Source of the DNA: Ianthella basta
Lineage: Eukaryota > Porifera > Demospongiae > Verongiida > Ianthellidae
Direction: 5' to 3'
DNA length: 64,000 nucleotides
NCBI GenBank assembly: GCA_964019415.1
Contig: OZ025869.1
Coordinates: 5,715,382-5,779,381, forward strand
In this document: one piece after another, positions 24,601 to 34,709 of the stretch
Layout: every line of letters starts with the position of its first letter
Position numbering within the stretch: position 1 is the first letter of the stretch
The notes under the pieces: model-generated
What the model was told of the DNA's origin: nothing
The model's database searches: none
Seen by the model: the letters and a program-made list of their open reading frames with translations, nothing else
Position numbers and translations under genes: made by a program

Positions 24601-27600
24601 ACGGGAGCAATCCTAAACGTAAAGGTTTGGTCGAATCGTTCAAGCGGAACTGCCGAATTGTGGGATACAAAACCGTGTTGTCGGCCATTTTCAGAAAATG
24701 TCACAAAAATACCGCGTGACCTCATGTGACTTTTGCTGTTTGACAGCCAGGTGACGAGTACGGCCACTAAATCGCGTAGCAGACTTTTTGTATGAAGGAT
24801 AATTGTGCGCTGAAGGCTAAAATGGCAAGCAAAAGGTATGATCTAGCGATCCCATGTGGGGGAATTTTGTACTGGGTCTCTGTGTAGAGTTACAGCGCGC
24901 GCAGTGCATGAACGAGTTCGAAATATTCAGTTGCGCTGATGTAACTTTATGACGGGTTGGTTTACAAAAATCCCCCACATGGAAAAGTTAGGTAGTACGT
25001 TTCTGCCCTTGCCTATGTCTTTGCTTTACCTCTTAACCGTCTCAAAAAAGTCTGCTTCCGTAATAAGTGTTATTTTATAGCGTTTGCATACGGCGACATT
25101 TCTCGCTTCACAGAATGAATAACGATGAATAGCAGGCATTCACATGAAGACGAAAGTTCGGGCTTCGTCTTCATCCCATTCTTGCTTTCTCCAGACTCGA
25201 TTTAGAGGAGAAAAGGAGGAAAATACGAAGGTCAAAATTGGCCATGCACAGTAACCGCATTGTTTACATAGCCATAACTCACATGCGTGTGTTGTATATG
25301 ACACACTGAACAGCTGCAGGTAGAGGGACCCTATAGCCTGGTGTGTACACTACACCTTTAGAGTCATTAACACTAGTAAGTGGCAGATATACCGTATGGC
25401 CAAAAATTTTGGCAGGGAGTTTATTATGGCGGATTGGCGGTTTTCAGAGCAATCTGCCAATATTTCTTCTGCCAAAATTTGTGTCAGGACTATTGCACAA
25501 ACCTAGTTTCCCCATATATATACTAGGCTTGTAGCTGGATGCGCCTGGCCTATAGGTTAATCGTTGGTATGAACCAACAGTGGTGTACGAGCACACTACG
25601 TTTCCAAATGGTTTTGGGCACCAGTGGTAGGAGAAGAGCAGTCTAGACTGGTCAGCGCGAGGAACCCAATGGCAATCCAAACGGCATCGCTGTGAAGACT
25701 GACATTGATATCATTGTTGGTAACTTACTGTGGAAGATTTCAGCGGCCTGTTCTGTTTCTGCGTCAGAGCGGTAGGATTGTGTGAGAAGCCAGAGGCAAG
25801 CGCAAGCGTCAGTAGGTCTACCAAAAGGAGGCTTGGGTTCTCCTTTGTACATTGAAGAACTCGTGGACAAGGCTGAAGATTGGAATGAAAATAGTCCAAA
25901 TATTGTAATTCAGCAGTGTGTGTACTCCACAGCCACAGTTCATCATCATTGCAATCTAGCTCTTGCCTGTTCTGGATTAGCCATTTTGCTATGAATATCA
26001 TTATGGCATAAGGCTTGCCCAACCGCCAAAGTAAATTTCGCCATATGCAATAAATTCATCAATCTGCCAAAATAAATTCCTGCCAAAATTTCCGGCCATA
26101 CGGTATATTGTATCAATTTTACTACAGACAATGTGTTGTTTGAAATCCCTAATAATAGAATTCATACATTGCCTCAAATATGACTGTCATTCATTTCACG
26201 CGTCATTTCCTAACCATCATCACATCATCTTTCACCATCACTTGCATAAGCAGTTTTGCTTTCTTGTACCAATCACTGAGGATAGTATTTGAAAGGTACT
26301 GAAACGTTTGGAATTGTGTGAACTTGGCTAGTGTGAGCGAATTTATATGTATCAGACCTACAGTATATACCTAGCCATGCACTGAGACCCATTCAAAACA
26401 TTGCCATGTGCATAAGAAAACATGCAGAGGATTGTGTGTGTCATCCCTTCCTTGTATGACATATTCTCTTGTTCCTCTAAAGGGGCACTGGCCAGTATCA
26501 AAGATATGGAGAAGAGGAAGGCCACTCATAAGGCACTGACTAATCGTGACTGGAGAACTGCTCGTGGGCTTTTGTTGGATTTTCTGTCAGGTATGCCTGA
26601 ATGACTTGTACTGTGTGATTCCCATTTCTTCTTGGCACATCTGCTTAGTGAAAGCACAGGTCCTTCATGGATGGGACAGGCAAATCCTAGTAACTCGTGC
26701 ATATACTAGATCTGTTGTGAAGCCTAATGATGAATGGGATAGCAAACCATGCCCGTTGTGCTGTCACGGTGTTTTAATATAAATATAGTTATAGCAGGTA
26801 AGTTGGCGATTTACAACAAACTTCAAGCATTCCAGGAGCCGTAAGACAGCTGAAACCATTGACATGCCAGTGCATACAGTGCCAATCACTTGTCTAAATG
26901 ATATCAAGCATGCAGGACTTCTGAATGAGCAGAAAATGCATTTGGTTTAACAAGGTGAATAGAGATATTTCAAGACATCTGGTGACTATGATCTGGTAGA
27001 TTGTATTCATCTGCATTTAGTTTGTGCAACAGTATATACATTAGGTTATCTTGTTATCACCTACGTTTCTACCTTGCCTACAGTAAGTTATCTTCGTATC
27101 AGCTAATCTTCTCCATTCTGAATACCCTCTACACAGCACACAACCTTGTGAATGCAATGTGTTTGAAACATGCCTACCAATTGTATCATGGTACTACCAC
27201 AGGAGCTTGTAATTGTGAGTAAGAAAGTATCTGGATACTTTTAACATGAGTAGGCAAGACATAGTTGCAACTGCACAGGAAAATATGCCTTGTTACCGTT
27301 GTAGTGAAATGTAGAACAATGATATATCACCTTGCTCAAGTTGTTTTGTAAACTAGTATCATAGGAATGAACAGACAAACTATACCACATGCATTTGTGA
27401 GTGGATTTGAAGTAATTAGCCCACTTTGTGTTGTTTATTGTTTTTGAGTTAGTGACACTGTGTTAAAGCAGAGTGGTTGTACTTCAATAGCTGCTATCCT
27501 ATTCCTGACTCTCTCCTGAACTATGAAATAGTGCTACGTAAGATATTGAGATAACGACATTTAAATGTTCCTATCCAGTTGCACCTCAAGCTCTGCAAAC

Positions 27601-30600
27601 TTTCCAGTTTACCACCACAATGACAGCAGACAGGATGGGGAGGGCATTGTGGAAGTGTATTTATGTACCTCTTTCCCAATAGTAAAGGTCTTCATACTTA
27701 TAGGGTAAGATCAATTAGCATCTAGTGATTTTCTGCTGGATGTGCTGTATTAACTTATGTGCCCTTTCAAAGGCCATATATAGCCCTTCTGTAGCTAATA
27801 GTATGGGCAGCAAGGGCTTGCTATGATCAAAATCACTCACAGGCTGCAAAGGTTGCAAAGGGAATTGTTGATTCATGCTGGCAATGGTAAATCTGTGCAA
27901 ATTGGCTTATCAATCAGCCCAACAGAATGGAATTGTTTGACTGATGGCTATGCTGTTCAGCTCTAAAGCTCTGAATTGGCACGTTTTCTCATTTCCTTGC
28001 AACTCATGGGTATATTTATGTCAGTTGGGGTGTTTAATCAATTGTTATCGGAATGCATTGAGGGATGATGATTGTTCCAGATTGGAAAGCTAATCATGTC
28101 ATATTGGGCTGCATTAACCCAGTACTGCTGGACTTAAATTTCATACATATAAATGCATGCACCGTTTCATTAATATAAAATGGTGGTGCACATACAAATC
28201 TCATACACCACACTTTGACACCTAGTCAGACGTTTTCGGGCAGAAATTGTGAATACGACTGAACTAGTCGACTGTTCCCAAAGTAGGTTGCATCATTTTG
28301 ATCAGATGGTATACCGTGTACTCTTGTTAATTTGCCACAACTTGTTTTGACAAATTTTGGTGGATTAACACGTTTGGCGGATTAATGAGTTTGGCTGAAA
28401 CAATGTACCATCACTGTAAATAGCAATTAAATACATGCAGTAAATGGAAGCAGATATCACTGCAAAGGATCAACAATACAAAGAAAACACAAGGTCAATA
28501 AAGGAAGTACTGGACTACATTCATTGTTGAAGTTATAGAGCCTGTGCAAAAATTATTAAAAAGAGAAGTTTGCAGTCTTGCTTGTACACTGTTCTTGGGT
28601 TTCTCAGGTTTCCAAATCTGCCTTGCGCTTTAAAACATCTCCCACTGTCCTTTGCATGAAATGAAAGCTCCATTTGCTAGAAATATGCTCAGCAATCTGC
28701 TCCTGCGTTGATTTAGCATGCTTGACTTTGAACTCGCACATCTTCTGTAAAACTGTCAAATCGCATCACACTCTCTTCCTTGCAGTAGCCATATTCTCAA
28801 TTGGCGAATAAAGTGTTAGGTAACACGTATAATTAGAGGAGGTGACGTCAGAAAAGTGTGGCGGAGGTGGATTAACCGATTAGCAGATTACGTCAATAGT
28901 AAAGCCATCCAATAAATTCATGCGCACAAATGTCAGTGGATTAACGGGTTTGGAGCATAAAGCAGTGGCGGATTAACGAGGATTACTGTAGTTGAAGACT
29001 GTGTGTATGCGGTGGCTGAAGACATTGACGAATGGAGCTTGTAGCTAGCCTGCTGGCAGGTTATGTATGGTGCAGTCCACTGTTTGGGAGGCACTATAGC
29101 TGTTGGCCCATTTGTGTTACTCTCACATACAGCTGATGTGTTTTGTTGTTAAATGATACGGTTACCAAACTCTGCACAAAGCCTGGCTCTTGATTGTGCG
29201 ACATGAGAACAACCAATTTCAGAGAGACATAATCTAGTACGCTAGACCCACTCTGACCCAGGATGCTTGTGCCAAGCAAAGCGAATCGTATCTAGGAAAG
29301 TTTGCTAATTGATTCAATATGAACTGACTGTTGGCTTTTGCTGATCATAATTGAGTCGCTATAATTCATAATTAATTATTTTAGAATCAAATACTTTGCA
29401 CGGGGAGCCACGCAAAATACAGTTTGTATAATGGTATTTTGTCCACTGTGTCTCCATGCGGTGGCAAAATCGACTCCCATTTAGAGAACAACTATTTCAT
29501 TGTTGCCTTGAAGGAGAGGTGGCTGCTCTCTTTGCTGCTGGAGGCACTCCTGTCACAGATGGTGATCCAAAGTGAATCCATAGTAGCCAGGATCTCTTGT
29601 ACACCTTAGCCTTAAGGACGTCTTTGAGTGCACTGTAGATGACATTCAGCTTCTCCTAATGAAACAGCATGTGACAGCACTTGTGATACACGAGCAGTCA
29701 GTATTCTCCCATAGCTCTGCTTCCAGCTGGTTCGGTGTTAAGCTTCTACTGTGCATTTGGGTACCACCCATACCTTGCTGACAATATTTTCCTCTTGCGC
29801 ATTGTGTAAGTGCACATTGAAGCACTCACTGCCGTCTAATCTTGTATGTACACATTGTGTGTGAAGTACGGATTAATCGATCATTATGTAGCAACCATTT
29901 GTAGACCTTCAGATCTTGCCTTTTGGGTGTAAGTGCCCAGAGGTGAAGTGAGTCTAGCATGCTAGAATATGAGAGATGAGCTGCCAAATGTTGGCCACTA
30001 CTGCACATGTTGCTAGATGTGCTGTGAAAAGCTCATAGCCATCACGCTTTCAAAATAGCTGAATTGGCAAGTAATGTGCATGCTTACGTATTTCACACAT
30101 AAATGCATTATTGAGAGCGAATAAGTTAATACAGGAATACATAATTGCATCTCCTGAGAATCTAATTAGACATCAAATTAACTTCAAATTAGCTGTTCTT
30201 CCATGGCACACAGCAGTCATCTGTCAGCTGGCTGAAACGAGCTTAATCATCCATTCACTCCAAAGAATATTTGACCCATTATCAATAAACATTCATGTCT
30301 TGTCTGTACTCACCGTAGTATTATACTTACATCTGTGGTTGCCACCAAGATGCAGTACTTGCTGATGGTGTTTCCACCTCTGCTAGATGAAAGCTTCTTT
30401 CCTTCCATTGATATCACCAATAGAGACTAGTATTGTATTGGGGTGAATGGCACTATTTTTAGTATAGACTCTATGCTACTAGAATACAACCACAATTACG
30501 GTTAAATTGAATTCCCACTATAAATAAGTGCCAGGAACAGAGTTTGTGGTGGGTGCACATGCACACATCATGAATACTGGCATAAACAAACTGTTGTGAA

Positions 30601-33600
30601 CTGCAAAGTGAATCCCAATGAACGAGAACATCAGATAATACCTTATTTGTGTTTATGAACAGAGGTGTACCTATTATGTCTACATCCTTCTCCTGAATAG
30701 TGCCTAGAATAACAACGTGGATTACAGATTATGAAGACGCTGTTCAGAGACAGGGATCAGTTGCCATTGATGTTGCAAGGAACATCTTCATGGGCCCACC
30801 TGCAACTGGAAAGTCGTCATTGAAACACCTCCTGGCACACAATGAGTCAAAAGTAATCGATATCAGCACACCGGTAATGGAAACGCCTGCCATTGTTTCA
30901 CTCTCATCGGAGCAGTTTGCAGTTCAGGAGTCATCGTTATCCTGGAAGGTAGTATCAGAGGAGACCATGGCTGCTTCCATTAGAATTGCTTGCCGGGAGC
31001 AAGAGTATCATTATGAGGAATCTCATGGTGAACCTGTCCTTGAAGAGGCTACTCCCTCTTTGAAGCCTACTTTGACACTAGCTCAGAAATTCCGAAGCTT
31101 ATTCAAAGGGAGGAAGAGGGAGGAAGGGCATCGAGGCAGTTCTGAAGCAAGGGGTCAGCCCGTTGTCGAGCAGCTACCTTTGCCTGCACAGGCTCAATTG
31201 GAAAAGGAAGTGCCACAAGCAATTCCTGCTCTGGTACAGGAGCACACAGCTTTCCTGAGTAATTTGGGAACAGGAATTGAAGAACAACTACTTCAAGGTG
31301 CACGTTTTGTGCATCTCCTCGACACTGGTGGGCAGCCCTCTTTTCAGGATGTTCTGCCACTAGTTCTCAATGTCCCTTGCACCTATGTGCTGGTGTTTGA
31401 TGCATCACAGGATCTCGATCATCCATTGCGCATCACATATCGTCCTAATGGTGTCACGATAGAAGAGCAGGTCAGCTTGGAGACAGGATGGGAGATGCTC
31501 CTGCGCTTGCTTTCCAGTGTACACACCTTGGCCTACAAATGCTCCAGCAGCATGGCTGAATTCCAGGAGAAGGGTGGCCATCTGCCACAGTTCCGCATCA
31601 TTCTCGTAGGAACATTCAGGGATCGCTTGGAGAAAGAAGGGAGATTGCAGGAAGCAGTCAAGTCAATTAAGCAGCACATTAAGCTGCTGGAGAAGAAGCC
31701 ATACTATCAACACATTGCACAGGATTCCACTGGGCAGCCATTCTTCCTCATCAACAACAGGATGCACCTCAATCCTAATGGATGCACCGAGGAAGAACAG
31801 GCCTCCATGAATGATCTCCGGCGATCCCTTTCTGATCCTGCAGCATCCCTAAAATTGCAGGTTCCAATTGGATGGTTTCACTTTGAGCTCATGACCCGTT
31901 CAGTTAAGCAGAAGTTCTTTCATGTCTCAGAGCTCCAGCAGTCTGCACTTGAGATGAAGTGTGTCTCTCGTGCAAAGGAGTTTGAAAGTCTCCTCACACT
32001 GTTCCACTTCTTGGGCTTTTACACATATTTTGAGCATGAAGGAATCTCCGATATTGTCTGCACAGACAACACCATTTTTCTCCAGGAAGTATCCAAGCTG
32101 TTGGCCATCCAATTCTTACAATCACCTAAATCCCAAGCAGTGGAAGCATTCAAGGAGAAGGGCATCCTCTGTTTGGATGAGCACCTCCCCAAAGAGCTAG
32201 GCCTCAGCAAGGAGCTAGACCTACAGTGGCTCCTTCGTGTCCTGTGTCATCTTGGGATCACTGCACGCATCACATCAGATGATGGTCCACCCAAGCATTT
32301 CTTCCCTGCTGCCCTTCGTCCACGAGGAACACAGGATTTGTTGGTTGGCAGTGTGGCCCCTCTCCTGGTTGCTTTTGCATTCAAGGAAGATGCGTTTCTG
32401 GTTACACATGATCTTCCTCGCGGTATTTTCTGCACCCTGGCAGTGGAGCTTGCTAACAGGGGCTGGATGGTGATTCCAGAAGAAAGCACTCGATTGGCCA
32501 TCACATTCCAGTGGAAGGAGCTGTGCATAGTCGTTGAAGAGTCAGTGGGATCCATTCGTGTTGTTCCAATCATCTCTAATTGCACAACTTGTGATGCTGC
32601 CAAGCTGCATGATCGCTGCTCTGAGGTGATGTCAACCATCAATGATGCAGTCCACAAGTCTGGGCGGGCTGTTTTTGGTGACCATTTTTCTGACAGAGCT
32701 GTTATTGTTTTGGGTTTTGTTTGCCACTGTGAAATCCAGTCTCCTCACCTTGCCGTCCGAAGTGGTGACAGCCTTGTCTGCCATTTGTCCCGGAAGCACC
32801 AAAGATACCTGCAACGACATCAAGTCTGGTTTTCACACCTTGAAGGAGCAGAGGTGAGTATGTCCATGAGCTGCACAGCAAGGTGTGATGGCTAGGTTGG
32901 TCTGCATGCCAGTGAATTTGCCTGTACTGGAGTACATCATTAACAGTATTTCTTCAACATCCTTATCCTTCAGCTCCGACCACATGAAGCCTATCCTGAA
33001 ATCCTTTACTTGTGTGAGCCTACTTTACTGCAAGATGGAAGTGGAGAGTCATCTCAGACAGAAGGTAGGTTATTTTGAGTTTTGCAACCTTTACTACCCC
33101 TCTGTGGGACTCACAGCACATTTATAGAACATGTGCATGGGATGATCTGTATCCCTTGAAAACAGTTGGTAATCTCCACTGACCACACAGGCTGAGTGAT
33201 CTATGTATAATGCACATTGGTTCTGAGTTACTTTCTGAAATTGTCTAGCAGACAGCTTGTTTGTGGAGAGTTGTGTGACCACTTCAATTGATCATGCCTT
33301 GATACAGCCTCACTCACTGTACTCCATTAGGGACATGGCTGTGTGTGCTTCGGGTGTGGAGGTGGTCTGACTATGCTTTTCATATTTCAATCTATAGCAT
33401 TTTGGTGCAGGCAGGGCTTATAGGCAGTAACACTTAGCAAATTGTTGATACACACTTTGCAGTTGAGAAATCTCACAGATGCTACCATATGTTGGCATGC
33501 ATAACAAGCACCTCTTCCCGCCTACACAGTAGTGATCTATCTTTGCTGTTCATTCAATGTGCCAGTTCACTAATGTTGCTGAGTTACACCACTGTGACCT

Positions 33601-34709
33601 ATGGTGTTACATCACTTCAATTTGTTTCTTTCATGTGCTTCCCCCTTGTACAGTGCCTGTCCCCCAACCTACACCGATGCTAACTGAGCCTCACCCCATG
33701 GTTAAACAGCGGCCCAATAGGCCAACAAATGAACAGAGTAAGCCTTAACTCACTTCAGTTATGCAACCTTAGTCATGAGTGTGCCAGGATTGGCCTTTAT
33801 CTGTGTTAAAATGTCATACAGAAGAAGTGATGTTAACCCTTTATGTGTGCTAATTTGAACTTCACACTGGGTCCAATATTGTACAGCTTGCATGGGCCAT
33901 ATGTAGGGTTGCTGTCAAAGCCATGTCCATCACATGCCGTGTTTTAGAGATTCCCTTCCTACTACACTGAACCACTGAGCCCTGACTAGAAGTGCAGACC
34001 ACTTGCTTGTGGAGTTATGTCCGACTTGTAGGCACACTTCATGGTTCAGCATTTTGCTGTCCATGAGGCACCAGGATGGACCGTGTAGTTGCCAGGGTGG
34101 AATTTCAAGCTATATTAGCATTTTAGTACCAAGCAATTTGTGTACTGTTTGCCACTGACTGGTGTCACTGAATGGTGTGTAACTCACTTCCATGAATGTA
34201 TCTTTAATTGTACCTATGTAGAGTCCCCACCCAACGAGGCTGTGACTGACGGTGCTGTGAAGGATGACACTTTGTCACAGAGAGTGAACGGTAGGTGTGA
34301 CTAAATGCATGACCTCCTATATGGTCTCATGTGCCATCCCCTATTGTTGCACAATTGCTCTTGTGAAGAAATAAGAGCTCTATAGAGTGTGATGTGAAGA
34401 TATTCGTGTCTTGTTGTGTTTGCAGATCGTTCCGGCCACCTCATGCTACTCCGCAAGTATGTCAGCAGAAAGGCTGCCGGCAAGGGGAGGGCAGTGCTGG
34501 AAGGAGTGGGCCTTGACTCAGACGAGATAGAAGCATGTTTCCAGAGCCATCCGCTAGATGAGGAGGGTGCAGTGCAGGCTGGCTTGATCAAGTGGAAGGA
34601 TGGTCAAGGGCTCCCCTCCACCTGGAAAGTGCTCACTGATGCCATGACATATGGAGAGCTAGCACAGAAACATGTTCATGATCTGAAGGCTGAACTCAGT
34701 CCTGACTAA
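12642..34709 (+). CDS. Gene 1 (complete): ankyrin-Roc-COR-Death domain protein
   Basis: Proposed exons are 12642-12663, 13242-13322, 13450-13581, 14776-14874, 17554-17634, 21838-21918, 26483-26590, 30701-32853, 32974-33064, 33654-33737, 34222-34290 and 34426-34709. Together they give 3285 nt, 1094 codons plus TAA. All splice sites are GT..AG and all phases agree. Order is MAEAAAPS start, six to seven ankyrin-like repeats, Roc GTPase, COR, linker and Death domain. The layout recalls the non-kinase half of DAPK1, but no kinase exon is found. Known biology of these domains suggests a cytoplasmic GTP-regulated scaffold that recruits Death-domain partners; the specific pathway is not inferable. 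Additional or alternative ankyrin exons in the large introns cannot be excluded. Confidence 0.75.
13242..13322 (+). CDS. Exon: N-terminal ankyrin-like repeat (gene 1)
   Basis: 81 nt, phase 1 on both sides. It encodes GRLLCAACKKGDREEVVSLL, which has the helix-turn-helix pattern of an ankyrin repeat. The acceptor is ...TTTCTGTCAG and the donor GTGAGT. The gene 2 counterpart is 47449-47529. Confidence 0.75.
13450..13581 (+). CDS. Exon: ankyrin repeat present only in gene 1
   Basis: 132 nt, phase 1 on both sides, encoding a loop with FRPRGRFTF and then QPVHLAAASGQVGIVENLL, a good ankyrin repeat. In gene 2 the sequence jumps from the equivalent of about 13435 to about 14255, so this exon is deleted there. 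Because the phases match, the gene 2 frame survives. Confidence 0.75.
14776..14874 (+). CDS. Exon: canonical ankyrin repeat (gene 1)
   Basis: It encodes DDWGCTPLRHAVLAENISMV, the clearest ankyrin repeat of the set. The acceptor is ...GTTTATGTAG and the donor GTGAGT; phase 1 on both sides. The gene 2 counterpart is 48175-48273. Confidence 0.85.
15211..16045. mobile_element. Foldback-type element in an intron of gene 1
   Basis: The left end (15211-15254) and right end (16002-16045) are imperfect inverted repeats of 44 bp, beginning CATAGACAAA and ending CGTTTGTCTATG. An inner pair, GGTTCGTACAG (15288-15298), matches CTGTACGAACC (15984-15994). The interior has a small stem-loop with arms AAGCTAACT/AGTTAGCTT (about 15549-15582). 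The same element sits at 48542-49370, so it predates the unit duplication. No transposase is seen and target duplications were not resolved. Confidence 0.5.
16660..18250 (+). repeat. Intragenic duplication carrying one ankyrin exon (first copy)
   Basis: The sequence aligns with 20720-22540 of the same gene, with gaps, both introns and exon included. Both copies also exist in gene 2 (around 50000-51580 and 54510-56335). This duplication therefore predates the duplication of the whole gene. Confidence 0.7.
17554..17634 (+). CDS. Exon: ankyrin repeat, 'GAQAD' type (gene 1)
   Basis: 81 nt, phase 1 on both sides, with acceptor ...TCCTCTGTAG and donor GTGAGT. It encodes LYLATYHKHYELCQLLIQNG. It is one of five closely related exons in this window (21838, 50869, 53560, 55618). 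Confidence 0.8.
18622..19714. mobile_element. Long foldback element with TG/CA-rich arms
   Basis: The outer arms match in inverted orientation for about 200 bp. The left side has AAAACAGCAGCTAATC, an AAACTCGAGAAAGG-like block and a run of 17 G. The right side has their complements and a run of 13 C. Pairing continues inward through TG-rich (left) and CA-rich (right) arms to a centre near 19240. A second copy at 51936-52935 lacks the outer right end. Confidence 0.65.
19872..19915. repeat. Short tandem repeat with unit like ATTCCGTT
   Basis: Five to six degenerate 8-9 bp units lie in a CpG-containing stretch just right of the foldback element. This sequence is absent from gene 2, where a different 1-kb segment holds an extra ankyrin exon. 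Confidence 0.6.
20720..22540 (+). repeat. Intragenic duplication carrying one ankyrin exon (second copy)
   Basis: Partner of 16660-18250. The interval between equivalent points is about 4.1-4.3 kb. A further fragment (20330-20400) matches 18280-18360. Confidence 0.65.
21838..21918 (+). CDS. Exon: ankyrin repeat, 'GAQAD' type (gene 1)
   Basis: 81 nt, phase 1 on both sides. It encodes ALYWATCDEHYELCQLLILN. It is the duplicate of 17554-17634, differing mainly in the first helix. The gene 2 counterpart is 55618-55698. Confidence 0.8.
23064..23096. other. Perfect 14-bp hairpin with 5-nt loop (loop orientation TATTC)
   Basis: Arms AAACAACTACAGAC and GTCTGTAGTTGTTT flank the loop TATTC. In gene 2 (56852-56884) the arms are identical but the loop reads GAATA, its exact reverse complement. 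Confidence 0.9.
24423..25287. mobile_element. MITE-like DNA element inserted only in gene 1
   Basis: The gene 2 sequence near 57573 runs uninterrupted across this site. The 865-bp insert starts CGCATGTGGGATATGGC and ends with the near complement GCCATAACTCACATGCG. It is flanked by TG on both sides, a possible 2-bp target duplication. No transposase frame is evident, so it is probably non-autonomous. Confidence 0.65.
24852..24982. mobile_element. Small inverted-repeat element nested in the 24423-25287 insert
   Basis: Ends CCATGTGGGGGAATTTT and AAAAATCCCCCACATGG are inverted repeats with one mismatch, 131 bp apart in total. The interior is CpG-rich. It could be an independent MITE or an internal palindrome of the host element. 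Confidence 0.45.
25390..26105. mobile_element. MITE-like element with TACCGTATGGCC termini
   Basis: The left end TACCGTATGGCCAAAAATTT and the right end read in inverse (TACCGTATGGCCGGAAATTT) agree for most of 28 bp. TA dinucleotides flank it on both sides, as in Tc1/mariner-type insertions. Gene 2 keeps the right part (about 57680-57917) with the left part deleted. No transposase is seen. Confidence 0.6.
26483..26590 (+). CDS. Exon: last repeat-like segment before Roc (gene 1)
   Basis: 108 nt, phase 1 on both sides, with acceptor ...GTTCCTCTAAAG and donor GTATGC. It encodes GALASIKDMEKRKATHKALT then NRDWRTARGLLLDFLS. This resembles a divergent ankyrin repeat that runs straight into the Roc exon (join codon GTG). 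The gene 2 counterpart is 58696-58803. Confidence 0.65.
26591..28312. other. Intron of gene 1, one conserved open segment, otherwise nothing seen
   Basis: Around 26832-26950 there is an open segment (RKTAETIDMPVHTVPI...) that recurs at 59046-59170, where it stays open longer. Beyond about 27400, similarity to gene 2 becomes patchy. No further exon could be supported. Confidence 0.4.
28313..28990. mobile_element. MITE-like element with GTTAATnnGCCAC termini
   Basis: The left end TACCGTGTACTCTTGTTAAT and the complement of the right end (TACAGTAATCCTCGTTAATC) are similar over 27 bp, and both continue into GCCAC. The interior holds several GGCGGATTAA(C/T)G pieces. The match is imperfect, so this is an old or composite copy. 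It lies just before the start of the repeated unit at 29041. Confidence 0.45.
30701..32853 (+). CDS. Exon: Roc GTPase plus COR region (gene 1)
   Basis: Same borders as 1660-3812 (acceptor ...GAATAG, donor GTGAGT, phase 1 in and 0 out). The P-loop [27 protein letters not shown] and the COR-like stretches are all intact. Eighteen amino acid differences separate it from gene 0. Six of these fall in the charged G1-G3 linker or just before it, and none falls in the P-loop or DTGGQ. Nucleotide binding is inferred from motifs. Confidence 0.8.
32974..33064 (+). CDS. Exon: linker after COR (gene 1)
   Basis: 91 nt, phase 0 in and 1 out. It encodes LRPHEAYPEILYLCEP and following residues. It differs from its gene 0 counterpart at about seven of 30 residues, much more than the adjacent Roc-COR exon does. 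Confidence 0.7.
33654..33737 (+). CDS. Exon: Pro/Asn-rich linker (gene 1)
   Basis: 84 nt, phase 1 on both sides, with acceptor ...CTTGTACAG and donor GTAAGC. The second half, [15 protein letters not shown], is identical to gene 0. Confidence 0.65.
34222..34290 (+). CDS. Exon: short acidic linker unique to gene 1
   Basis: 69 nt, phase 1 on both sides, with acceptor ...CCTATGTAG and donor GTAGGT. It encodes SPPNEAVTDGAVKDDTLSQR. It lies beyond the point where homology to gene 0 ends and so belongs to the Death-domain module. Confidence 0.6.
34426..34709 (+). CDS. Terminal exon: Death domain (gene 1)
   Basis: The acceptor is ...TTTGCAG; the exon is phase 1 in and ends with TAA. It encodes LRKYVSRKAAGKGRAVLEGV (helix 1-2), LDSDEIEACFQ (helix 2-3), AVQAGLIKWKDG (helix 4-5) and LPSTWKVLTDAM (helix 5-6). 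This spacing is that of Death domains from DAPK-like and invertebrate adaptor proteins. It sits where gene 0 has its CARD pair. Confidence 0.75.

Larger units (their letters stand above)
29041..34143 (+). repeat. Second copy of the tandem unit that opens the window
   Basis: It is colinear with 1-5057 at an offset of about 29040 and covers the pre-Roc intron, Roc-COR exon, two linker exons and most of the next intron. Similarity is very high to the end of the Roc-COR exon and lower through the following introns. It ends where the CARD and Death modules begin to differ. Confidence 0.85.
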
